Below the pieces are notes generated by a model, which was given only the letters and a program-made list of their open reading frames with translations, was not told the DNA's origin and ran no database searches. The translations under genes and the position numbers were made by a program. DNA of 21,551 nt from an uncultured Eubacterium sp. (GTDB taxonomy: Bacteria > Bacillota > Clostridia > Lachnospirales > Lachnospiraceae), in assembly GCA_910585745.1 (NCBI GenBank), contig CAJUFM010000055.1, positions 1 through 21,551 on the forward strand. The letters are read 5' to 3'. Positions 8,417 through 15,220 of this stretch are shown piece after piece; positions within the stretch are counted from its first letter, which is position 1, and each line of letters starts with the position of its first letter.

Positions 8417-10585
8417 ATGAAAAGGTTCGCAAAGAAGGGTTTAGCCGGAGCTTTATCATTAGCCATGGTTTTGGGGATGACCGCAGTTGTAAATCCAGAG
8501 ACTGCAGAGGCTAAAAAAGTGAAGGTTAAAAAAGTTACAGTTACTGCACCATCAGGTAAGACTGCCTATGTTGCCAAAGGTAAGAAGATCAACCTTACCG
8601 TGACTGTAAAAGTTACGCCAAACAAAAAGGCTAACAAAAAGGTAACATATAAATCAGCAAATAAAAAGATAGCTTCTGTAAACAGCAAAGGCCAGGTAAA
8701 GGGTGTAAAAGCCGGTAGCACGAAGATCACGGTTACATCCAAAAAGAATAAAAAGAAAAAAGCTACGATCAAGGTTGTAGTAAAGAAGGCTGCTGTTAAG
8801 AAAGTAACTATCAGTGCTAAGAAAGCAACTCTGGCTGTTGGCGCTAAGAAGAAACTTACAGCTAAAGTTACACCAAAGAAGAATGTAAGCAACAAGATCG
8901 CATGGTCTTCTTCTAAAAAGAAGATTGCTTCTGTAACATCTAAGGGTGTTGTTAAGGGGCTGAAAGAAGGTACTGCTACAATTACAGCAAAAGCAGCAGA
9001 TGGAAGCGGCAAGAAAGCAACCTGTAAAGTAACCGTTGGTGCCGGCATTAAAGATGTAACTGTACCAAATGACGGTGTGGTACGGGTATCATTGACAAGT
9101 GCTAAAGCACTGACCACTGCAAACTTTGTTGTTCAGAATAAGAAGACACCAAAGGGTACCTATGGAACCTCTGAGGGAATTGAGAAAGTAATCTCTACTG
9201 ATGGTGGAAAGACCTATGATGTTCTTCTTGACAATACAAGCAGCATCATGAGCTATTCTTATGTTAAGGTTACGGTTTCTGCCCTGGCTGTCGACAAATC
9301 TAAAGAAGTTTATGTTGGAGATATTCCAGGATCCACTTCCTATGGTGTAGCAGATACAGTTACACGTGTAACAGGAATGGTAGGTGAAAGCTTTGATTCC
9401 GATGAAGATGCTTCCTTTGCACTTCAGGATGTAGGAGCTGTTGGTGTTGTGAAATATTCCATCACAGGTCTTCCAGAAGGTCTGAAGGCATACATCAGCA
9501 AAGAGGGAACAAGAGTTGATGTAAGAGGTAAATTTAAGAAGGTTGAAAACGGAACAACAGCAGTACTTACCGGAGTAGACGAGAACGGTAAGACCTTTAA
9601 GAGAAGCTATGCTTTCTATGTTGGTGATGAGAATACTATCGTAGGTAACTTCCTTGGCGATACAGTTCTTGCATATCAGCCAGACAACCCGATGACATTG
9701 GATATCAATGAGGCATCTGGTTTCAATTTCAAAAATGAAAACATTAAAGATTTAGGTGATGGTGTGATCGCTGGTGGATCCGGTGACTATGAGTACTCTG
9801 TGACAGGTCTTCCTGCTCAGGTAGATACATGCTCTGTCGAAGGTGATCTTGGCCACGCTAAGGATGCCAACGGAAATTATGCAGCTGTACCAGCGGCTGT
9901 TTACAATGTAAATGTTATAGTAAAGGACGCAGCAAATCCGGCACGTCAGGCTTCCTTCCCATTCACTCTTACGGTAATAGATGGTGTTCTGCTGACTGGT
10001 ACGGTGAAAGATGCTTCTGGAGCTCCGGCAAAAGGCATTGAAGTAACAGGAAATACCAAGAGAGATGCCTATGGAAATTATGACGCATTCTCTGCTTTTA
10101 CAAGAAAAGATGGAACTTACAAGGCAAGGATCATTCCGGGTGTATACGCTCAAATGGCATATTTTGAAGGTGGTTATGAATATACTATGGGTAATACGTA
10201 CACCGCTGGAGCGGTTGTGAAGGATTATACACTTCCTCTCTATAAAGTAAGTATTGTTCCAACAGTCGCAGGAGCAGCTGGTTATTATATTGAGTACCGT
10301 CCGTATGTATTTGATGTGAACGGAGTATCTACTTCTATCCGCTGTGATTATGATGACTACTCTCTGTATACCTATCTGAAAGCTGGAACCTATGAGTTCT
10401 CACCGGCAGCAGGAACGAAAAGTGATACGATCTCTGCTTATGGAAAGCTTAACACGTTTTCAGATGGATCAGGAAAATATCTTGATGATGAGTCCTATCT
10501 TGGGGACTATCAGCTGTCCGGCAGCTTTACAGTGGCTGGAACAGGTGCTGTTTCCGTAACTGCTGTAAAGGTGGAATCAAATTAA
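8417..10585 (+). CDS. Secreted lysine-rich surface protein with Ig-like (BIG2) domains
   Basis: A 722-residue exported protein of unknown binding partner. A signal peptide (about residues 1-32, with a likely cut after AEA) is followed by two BIG2-type Ig-like domains (about 43-124 and 128-208). Both contain the KKIASVxSKGxVKG motif and are extremely rich in lysine. The middle holds domains resembling putative-Ig (He_PIG) folds, marked by the SITGLPEGL and SVTGLPAQV motifs (about 345-405 and 450-525). Residues of about 525-600 look like a carboxypeptidase-regulatory-like beta-sandwich (TGTVKDASGAPAKGIEVTG). No LPXTG, SLH or CWB2 anchor is visible, so retention may rely on charge. Codons end in A/T more often than in neighbouring genes by eye. 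A strong promoter, RBS and terminator suggest high, monocistronic expression. Confidence 0.9.
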   Translation: MKRFAKKGLAGALSLAMVLGMTAVVNPETAEAKKVKVKKVTVTAPSGKTAYVAKGKKINLTVTVKVTPNKKANKKVTYKSANKKIASVNSKGQVKGVKAGSTKITVTSKKNKKKKATIKVVVKKAAVKKVTISAKKATLAVGAKKKLTAKVTPKKNVSNKIAWSSSKKKIASVTSKGVVKGLKEGTATITAKAADGSGKKATCKVTVGAGIKDVTVPNDGVVRVSLTSAKALTTANFVVQNKKTPKGTYGTSEGIEKVISTDGGKTYDVLLDNTSSIMSYSYVKVTVSALAVDKSKEVYVGDIPGSTSYGVADTVTRVTGMVGESFDSDEDASFALQDVGAVGVVKYSITGLPEGLKAYISKEGTRVDVRGKFKKVENGTTAVLTGVDENGKTFKRSYAFYVGDENTIVGNFLGDTVLAYQPDNPMTLDINEASGFNFKNENIKDLGDGVIAGGSGDYEYSVTGLPAQVDTCSVEGDLGHAKDANGNYAAVPAAVYNVNVIVKDAANPARQASFPFTLTVIDGVLLTGTVKDASGAPAKGIEVTGNTKRDAYGNYDAFSAFTRKDGTYKARIIPGVYAQMAYFEGGYEYTMGNTYTAGAVVKDYTLPLYKVSIVPTVAGAAGYYIEYRPYVFDVNGVSTSIRCDYDDYSLYTYLKAGTYEFSPAAGTKSDTISAYGKLNTFSDGSGKYLDDESYLGDYQLSGSFTVAGTGAVSVTAVKVESN

Positions 10586-10628
10586 TTCATGATTTAGATG
10601 TAGTAAATGGATAATTCGTAATATTCAG

Positions 10629-10664
10629 AAGGACCCTGGTGGACATTCCACCAGGGTCCTTTTC
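10629..10664 (+). terminator. Strong intrinsic terminator of the surface protein gene
   Basis: A perfect 13-bp stem, GGACCCTGGTGGA (10631-10643) with TCCACCAGGGTCC (10647-10659), encloses the loop CAT and is extended by flanking A-T pairs. The run TTTT follows. It lies about 45 bases after the stop codon. Confidence 0.92.
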
Positions 10665-10673
10665 ACTTTCATA

Positions 10674-10752
10674 GGAAACTTCTCAATTCGCGGAGCAAAA
10701 GAATGACCGAAGGCGATGCTAGAGAGGTGTGCGCTTCTCAGCGTACCTTTTT
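10674..10752 (+). repeat. Dispersed terminator-like repeat, copy C
   Basis: This segment shares an order of blocks with 15024-15100: a GGAA..TTC.C block, then GCGGAGCAAAAGAAT (10690-10704, identical at 15039-15053), then AGAGGTG. It ends in a hairpin with TTTTT. The hairpin pairs AGGTGTGC (10725-10732) with GCGTACCT (10741-10748), using two G-U pairs where the other copies have G-C. It lies behind the terminator at 10629-10664 and just ahead of a promoter. Confidence 0.75.
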
Positions 10753-10755
10753 CTG

Positions 10756-10784
10756 TTGCAAAAACTCTTAATATTTGTTATGAT
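10756..10784 (+). promoter_or_regulatory. Promoter of the DUF5662 gene (extended -10)
   Basis: TTGCAA (10756-10761) and TATGAT (10779-10784) are spaced by 17 bases, with TGT (10776-10778) giving an extended -10. It begins four bases after the T run of the repeat hairpin, so a terminator and the next promoter are packed back to back. Confidence 0.65.
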
Positions 10785-10871
10785 AATATAAGTTCTGTCA
10801 AACTTATTGGCAGGTTGTACTATTGAGCCAGGATAAAAAATACAGGAAAAATTATAGTGAGGATGAGAAAG

Positions 10872-11396
10872 ATGCAGCCGTGGAAACATTTTTGTACGAT
10901 TACAAGGCACAGGCATGAGGTAATCCGGAACTGCTTCCATGCCGGAATACTTTGGCAGGGGCTGCGACATGACCTGTCGAAATATTCTCCTACAGAATTT
11001 AAACAAGGAGCCAGGTACTATCAAGGAGACCGGAGCCCGAACGCGGAGGAGCGGGAGCGCAACGGTTATTCTACCGCATGGCTTCACCATCAGGGAAGGA
11101 ATAAACATCATTTTGAGTACTGGCAGGACTATGATCCGAAGACAAGATTCAAGGAGCCGGTGAAGATGCCGGTAAAATATGTGAAAGAAATGTTCTGTGA
11201 CCGGGTGGCGGCGAGTAAGATTTATTATGGAAAGAATTATAAGGAGGATATGCCTCTGGCATATTTTGAGAAAGGGAAATACTGTCGCATGATTCATCCG
11301 GAGACCTCTGACTTGATCGAAAAGCTTCTGCGCATGCTGAAGGAAAAGGGGGAGAAGGAGACTTTCCGGTATATTCGGAGCTTAAAAAAATATTGA
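10872..11396 (+). CDS. DUF5662 family protein
   Basis: A soluble protein of about 174 residues that resembles the DUF5662 family, for which no function is established to my knowledge. The conserved blocks are His33-Asp34 in RHDLSKYSPTEF, the segment YQGDRSPNAEER, and the histidine-rich WLHHQGRNKHHFEYW. The HD pair plus clustered histidines suggest metal binding, perhaps an HD-domain-like hydrolase fold, which is inference only. Start choice is uncertain: GTGAGGA (10857-10863) is well placed as a ribosome binding site for the ATG at 10872, but an in-frame GTG at 10857 with AGGA 9 bases upstream would add five residues. It is followed after 60 bases by a cysteine synthase gene, with no terminator visible between them. 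Confidence 0.85.
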   Translation: MQPWKHFCTITRHRHEVIRNCFHAGILWQGLRHDLSKYSPTEFKQGARYYQGDRSPNAEERERNGYSTAWLHHQGRNKHHFEYWQDYDPKTRFKEPVKMPVKYVKEMFCDRVAASKIYYGKNYKEDMPLAYFEKGKYCRMIHPETSDLIEKLLRMLKEKGEKETFRYIRSLKKY

Positions 11397-11456
11397 CGGA
11401 TATGCAAGGCATTTTCCAACAGAATAAGAAAAACGGAATAAAAGGCGGGAAAGATA

Positions 11457-12359
11457 ATGATAGAAAATGTGATTGACCTGATTGGAAATACACCATTGGT
11501 AAGTCTGAGACAGATGACAGGCCTGCCGATCTACGCAAAGGCAGAATTTTTAAATCCGGGGGGCAGCATCAAAGACCGGGTTGCCAAAAATATGATTGAA
11601 CAGGCGGAGAGATCCGGTGAACTGAGATCGGGAATGACTATTGTAGAACCTACCAGCGGAAATACTGGCATTGGTCTTGCCTTTGTGGGAGTGCGCAAAG
11701 GATACCGGGTGATCATCGTAATGCCGGAGAATATGAGTGAAGAGCGAAAGAAGATCATTCACGCCCTGGGGGCGGAGCTGGTGCTCACCCCGCCGGAGGA
11801 GAGTATCGACGGATCGGTGAAAAAGGCGGAGGAACTGGCAGCACAGCTGGGAAACTGCTTTATTCCCCAGCAGTTTGTCAATCCTAACAATCCGGCGATC
11901 CATTATAATACTACAGCCGTGGAGTTATACGATCAGCTGGAGGGAAAGGTGGATATTTTCGTGTCGGGCCTGGGCAGCGGTGGTACGCTCCAGGGCATCG
12001 GCAAGTATCTCAAGGAAAAAAATCCGGATCTGAAAGTGGCGGCAGTGGAACCTAAAAATGTATCTGCACTGCTGGGGCACGAACCGGGGCTTCATAGCAT
12101 ACAGGGCATCGGGGACGGTTTTATTCCGGATGTTTTGGACACCTCATTGATTGATGATATCATTGAGGTGACGGATGAAGATGCCATCTGCACAGCCAGG
12201 GAGCTTGCCAGTGTTCAAGGGCTTTTGTGCGGGACATCTTCCGGAGCAAACGTGTGGGCCTGCAAGAAGCTGGCTGAAAAATATGGTAAAAACAAAGTGA
12301 TTGCTACTGTGCTGGCAGACCGCATGGAGAGATATTTTAGTACAGGACTGCTGGGATAG
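11457..12359 (+). CDS. cysK: Cysteine synthase (O-acetylserine sulfhydrylase) family
   Basis: PLP-dependent beta-replacement enzyme, predicted to make cysteine from O-acetylserine and sulfide in the cytoplasm. Lys39 in NPGGSIKDR is the PLP Schiff-base lysine. SGNTG (67-71) is the substrate-binding loop, and the Gly-rich SGLGSGGTLQG binds the cofactor phosphate. The C-terminal DRMERYFSTGLLG is typical of OAS sulfhydrylases and differs from cystathionine beta-synthase. The length of 300 residues is normal. The ribosome binding site (AAAGGCGGGA, 11441-11450) is weaker than in most neighbours. Paralogues such as CysM or O-phosphoserine users cannot be fully excluded. No T-box, S-box or CymR-like leader is visible in the short upstream gap. 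Confidence 0.9.
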   Translation: MIENVIDLIGNTPLVSLRQMTGLPIYAKAEFLNPGGSIKDRVAKNMIEQAERSGELRSGMTIVEPTSGNTGIGLAFVGVRKGYRVIIVMPENMSEERKKIIHALGAELVLTPPEESIDGSVKKAEELAAQLGNCFIPQQFVNPNNPAIHYNTTAVELYDQLEGKVDIFVSGLGSGGTLQGIGKYLKEKNPDLKVAAVEPKNVSALLGHEPGLHSIQGIGDGFIPDVLDTSLIDDIIEVTDEDAICTARELASVQGLLCGTSSGANVWACKKLAEKYGKNKVIATVLADRMERYFSTGLLG

Positions 12360-12461
12360 TGTTCTGGCATGAATCCCCCTGCCTGCCATATGTTTGTATA
12401 TTTTTCGGGTATGATAGAAAAATAGTAATACAAGATACTTACAGAAATGAGGGAAGACAGA

Positions 12462-13733
12462 ATGATAAAAAGAAGAAGTTTTTATAGTTTCATGATGTTT
12501 TTGGCGGCAGTATTGTTTTGGACAGTCAATGCAGGAGCAGCGGAGGCAAAGGAAACGCGGGCAGTCTGGGTGTCCTTTTACGAGTACGAGGGGGCAGGTT
12601 TAAAGAATCAGCCGGAGAGCACCTTCCGCCAGAATGCAGATAAAATGTTTCGGAACATCCGGGACAATGGATGTAACACCGTTTATTTTCACGTGAGAGC
12701 TTTTGATGACGCCATCTGGAAGTCGGATAATTTTGACTTCAGTACATACATGGGTGATGCGGAACCGGATTATGATCCGCTGGTGATCCTTGTAGAGACG
12801 GCGCATAAATACAAACTCTCCTTTCATGCATGGATGAATCCCTACCGGATCACCCAGAAAAAGATATACAATCCTGCCGAGGAGGCGACCAACAGCCGCA
12901 TTCTGCTGGCAGTCAGAGAAGTGATCGATGGTTACCAGGTGGATGGCATTCATTTTGATGACTATTTCTATCCTTCCAGGGGACACAAGCAATATTCCAA
13001 GTATTCTTCTCTTTCCCAGAAAAAGAAAAAGGCTTATGTGAATCAGATGGTTCAGTCGGTGTACAATACTGTGAAGCAGAAGTCCCCCAGCCTGCTCTTT
13101 GGCATCAGTCCTGCGGGGAATGTGGATAATTGTGAGGCGATTGGCGCCGACGTAAAGACATGGCTCAGTGTACCCGGATATGTGGACTATATCGTGCCGC
13201 AGATCTATTGGTCTAACGCCTATATGCTGGGAGGAAAATTCACCAAATTATTTGACCAGAGATTGAAGCAGTGGAGAGGGCTGAATACGGCGAAAGTGCC
13301 AATGTATATTGGTCTGGGGCTCTACCGGGGCGGCATGCGGGACAGCTCTGATATCGGCTGGAAACGGAGCTCAAAAGTAGTGGCCAGTGAGATCAGCAAG
13401 ACGAGAAAATATGCCGATGTGTCCGGTTATTCTCTGTACAGCTATGAGAGCCTGTATAAAAAATCCTGCCGGAATGAGGTAAAAAATATGCTGGCAAGGA
13501 TTTCCACGGTAAAGATTTCTGGCGGTAAATCCTTGAAAAAGGGTCAGAAACTTAGGGTAAAAGCATCTGTCTGGCCGTTACGGCTGGGACAGAGTGTGAC
13601 TTGGCGTACATCTTCTAAGAGAATTGCCACAGTTTCCAAAAGTGGCGTAGTTAAAGCGAAAAAAAGGGGAACGGCAAAGATATATGCCCAAAAAGGCAGC
13701 CGGAAAGCCTATATCAAGATTCGGGTTAAATAG
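12462..13733 (+). CDS. Secreted GHL10 (YngK-type) glycosidase-like protein with C-terminal Ig-like domain
   Basis: An exported 423-residue protein. A signal peptide (about residues 1-30) is followed by a glycosyl-hydrolase-like 10 domain (about 32-345, former DUF187) with the motifs TRAVWVSF, GCNTVYFHVRAF, HAWMNPYRI and GIHFDDYFYP (Asp166-Asp167). The family is a TIM barrel thought to act on cell-wall or extracellular glycans; the substrate here is unknown. Residues of about 350-423 form one BIG2-like Ig domain with SKRIATVSKSGVVKAKKRG, closely resembling the domains of the protein encoded at 8417, which suggests a shared wall-association role. The ATG at 12462 is chosen because GAGGGA (12449-12454) lies 7 bases upstream; the in-frame ATG at 12447 lacks such a site. 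A -10-like TATGAT lies at 12410-12415 without a clear -35. Confidence 0.9.
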   Translation: MIKRRSFYSFMMFLAAVLFWTVNAGAAEAKETRAVWVSFYEYEGAGLKNQPESTFRQNADKMFRNIRDNGCNTVYFHVRAFDDAIWKSDNFDFSTYMGDAEPDYDPLVILVETAHKYKLSFHAWMNPYRITQKKIYNPAEEATNSRILLAVREVIDGYQVDGIHFDDYFYPSRGHKQYSKYSSLSQKKKKAYVNQMVQSVYNTVKQKSPSLLFGISPAGNVDNCEAIGADVKTWLSVPGYVDYIVPQIYWSNAYMLGGKFTKLFDQRLKQWRGLNTAKVPMYIGLGLYRGGMRDSSDIGWKRSSKVVASEISKTRKYADVSGYSLYSYESLYKKSCRNEVKNMLARISTVKISGGKSLKKGQKLRVKASVWPLRLGQSVTWRTSSKRIATVSKSGVVKAKKRGTAKIYAQKGSRKAYIKIRVK

Positions 13734-13770
13734 GCGTGTCTCCTAAAAGATATAGAAAGGCAGTGACACA

Positions 13771-14301
13771 TTGATTGAAGCATTTGACACCAGTATACTG
13801 GATTTTTTTCAGCAGATCCACAATCCGGTTCTCACGGGGATTTACGAATTTTTTACCTCTATAGGTGAGGCAGGTATTGTCTGGATTTTGGCAGGCATAT
13901 TGCTTCTGGTGAAAAGTGAACACAGAAAATATGGCTGTATACTGCTTTTATCCCTTTTGATGTGTCTGATTTTTGGAAATGGCCTGTTGAAAAATCTCGT
14001 TGCCAGACCAAGACCCTGCTGGCGGCATCCGGAAGTGGAGATGCTGATCGGCATCCCTAGGGATTACTCTTTTCCTTCCGGGCACACTTTCTCTTCCTTT
14101 GCGGGGGCTGTGTCGATATTTTACTGGAAGCGCCGTTATGGCTGCATTGCCTTTGCTTTGGCTGTATTGATCGCGACATCGAGGATGTATTTTTATGTGC
14201 ATTATCCCACTGACATCATTGCGGGAGCGTTGATGGGGACAGCGATGGCGCTGCTCAGTATCTTTATAATACAGAGGACAGAAGAAAAAAGGAGGAAGTA
14301 A
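13771..14301 (+). CDS. PAP2-family membrane phosphatase
   Basis: A membrane phosphatase of the PAP2 superfamily, likely acting on a lipid pyrophosphate or phosphatidic-type substrate at the outer face. Undecaprenyl-pyrophosphate recycling is one possibility, but the sequence does not decide it. All three signature motifs are intact: Lys74..Arg81-Pro82 (KNLVARPRP), PSGH with His105, and SRMYFYVHYPTD with Ser137, Arg138, His144 and Asp148. About five to six membrane helices are predicted in 176 residues. The start is TTG at 13771, with AAAGG (13756-13760) 10 bases upstream; no in-frame ATG occurs before the conserved core. Its stop is followed one base later by the next GTG, so the two genes are probably coupled. 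Confidence 0.9.
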   Translation: MIEAFDTSILDFFQQIHNPVLTGIYEFFTSIGEAGIVWILAGILLLVKSEHRKYGCILLLSLLMCLIFGNGLLKNLVARPRPCWRHPEVEMLIGIPRDYSFPSGHTFSSFAGAVSIFYWKRRYGCIAFALAVLIATSRMYFYVHYPTDIIAGALMGTAMALLSIFIIQRTEEKRRK

Positions 14302-14302
14302 A

Positions 14303-14983
14303 GTGGCTGTCATATTGATCGCAATCGGACTATTATTGACAGGAATCGATATTTATGGGGTGTCCGCATGGGGTTATCCGGCATTTGATCTGGAAGGGGC
14401 GGTGGGATCTCATGAGCTGAGTGAGTCGATCCGCACCTATACAGTGACTAATGTGCTTGGAGAACAGGTCAGAATTGACTATCTGCCGGATGTACTTGGT
14501 TGTGTGCTTCTGTTGGTGGGTGTTTGTATGCTGTTACGCTATAACAGGCAGTATCTATACAGTATTCCGCTGATCCTTTTGACGGCAGTTCTATCGGTGC
14601 TGCTGCGGGTGTCTGGATTTCTCGTGCAGGGACCTGAACTGGTTGTATGGATCCTGGTGTTATACTATGGGCTGGCAGCCTCGGAATTATTTATGGAATA
14701 TTTTGTGCTCTACTCCACAGCAGGCATCACAGATGCACTGGTAAACCGTGCCACCAATACAAGGATATTGTTTGGATGGTGGGTTAGTGTATTCTGCCGT
14801 GTCTTCGTTACCTTTTTGGATTTTGTGGGTCACACTGGCGTGAGTCGTGTGTACCAGGTGATATCCATTTTAGCCACTATTTTTTACGTGGTATATCTGA
14901 TCACCACAAGAAAATACGTGGGGACCTGTGAGGCCGTGAAGATCCGGGTGAGGAGAAAGAGGGAGCATAAGGAAAAGCTGTAG
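14303..14983 (+). CDS. Hypothetical six-helix membrane protein
   Basis: I do not recognise a family. The 226-residue protein shows about six hydrophobic helices (approximate residues 2-20, 60-78, 84-107, 112-135, 153-173 and 178-200) and a basic C-terminal tail (RVRRKREHKEKL). A polar loop of about 40 residues between helices 1 and 2 probably faces outward. The GTG at 14303 has GGAGG (14291-14295) 7 bases upstream. It starts two bases after the PAP2 stop and ends at a terminator, so it is the last gene of that unit and may help the phosphatase; this is inference from context only. Confidence 0.8.
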   Translation: MAVILIAIGLLLTGIDIYGVSAWGYPAFDLEGAVGSHELSESIRTYTVTNVLGEQVRIDYLPDVLGCVLLLVGVCMLLRYNRQYLYSIPLILLTAVLSVLLRVSGFLVQGPELVVWILVLYYGLAASELFMEYFVLYSTAGITDALVNRATNTRILFGWWVSVFCRVFVTFLDFVGHTGVSRVYQVISILATIFYVVYLITTRKYVGTCEAVKIRVRRKREHKEKL

Positions 14984-14988
14984 AATGG

Positions 14989-15020
14989 AAGGTGCGCGCT
15001 TGTCAGCCGCACCTTTTTAT
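14989..15020 (+). terminator. Terminator after the membrane protein gene (repeat copy A)
   Basis: An 8-bp stem pairs AAGGTGCG (14989-14996) with CGCACCTT (15008-15015), followed by a T-rich tail. The loop CGCTTGTCAGC resembles the loops at 15081-15091 and 10733-10740, so this is a third member of the same hairpin family. It lies 5 bases after the stop codon. Confidence 0.85.
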
Positions 15021-15023
15021 TTT

Positions 15024-15100
15024 GGGAAGTTCCCTGGTGCGGAGCAAAAGAATCAGCACAGCTGATTCTTAAGAGGTGCGCGTTTTTCAGCCGCACCTTT
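15024..15100 (+). repeat. Dispersed terminator-like repeat, copy B
   Basis: It begins with the near-palindrome GGGAAGTTCCC (15024-15034) and continues with GCGGAGCAAAAGAAT (15039-15053), identical to copy C at 10690-10704. A 10-bp hairpin AAGAATCAGC/GCTGATTCTT with loop ACA spans 15048-15070. It ends in a terminator hairpin, GGTGCG (15075-15080) with CGCACC (15092-15097) followed by TTTT. An upstream GGTGCGG (15036-15042) can pair with the same 3' arm. It acts as a second insulator ahead of the pilus operon. Confidence 0.75.
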
Positions 15101-15133
15101 TATATGTAAAAGGTTATAAAAATCTTCTTCAAC

Positions 15134-15161
15134 TTTTGTTACATTGTGACAATTTACAAAA
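15134..15161 (+). promoter_or_regulatory. Large inverted repeat, candidate operator of the pilus operon
   Basis: Inner arms ATTGT (15143-15147) and ACAAT (15149-15153) are perfectly symmetric around G15148. Outer arms TTTTGT (15134-15139) and ACAAAA (15156-15161) are symmetric with a one-base offset. The element overlaps the -35 box of the promoter at 15153-15181, the position expected of a repressor site. I cannot name the regulator. Confidence 0.55.
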
Positions 15162-15181
15162 GGCCAAAATGGTGATATGAT
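15153..15181 (+). promoter_or_regulatory. Promoter of the Tad-like pilus operon
   Basis: TTTACA (15153-15158) and TATGAT (15176-15181) are spaced by 17 bases, each matching consensus at five of six positions. The start would be near 15188, giving a leader of about 33 bases. Confidence 0.7.
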
Positions 15182-15220
15182 AATGCCATTCCACCAAAAA
15201 AGAAAGAAGGAAGTGATGGA

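Noticed and set aside
8566..9117. Antisense hydrophobic open frame of 183 codons
   Set aside because: Its hydrophobicity comes from reading the lysine-rich BIG2 region backwards; it is an artefact of the AAA/AAG codons.
12364..12388. Possible terminator after cysK
   Set aside because: Only a 5-bp TGGCA/TGCCA stem with a large loop is found; too weak to call.
12447..12461. Upstream ATG for the GHL10 protein
   Set aside because: No ribosome binding site precedes it; GAGGGA within this stretch fits the ATG at 12462.
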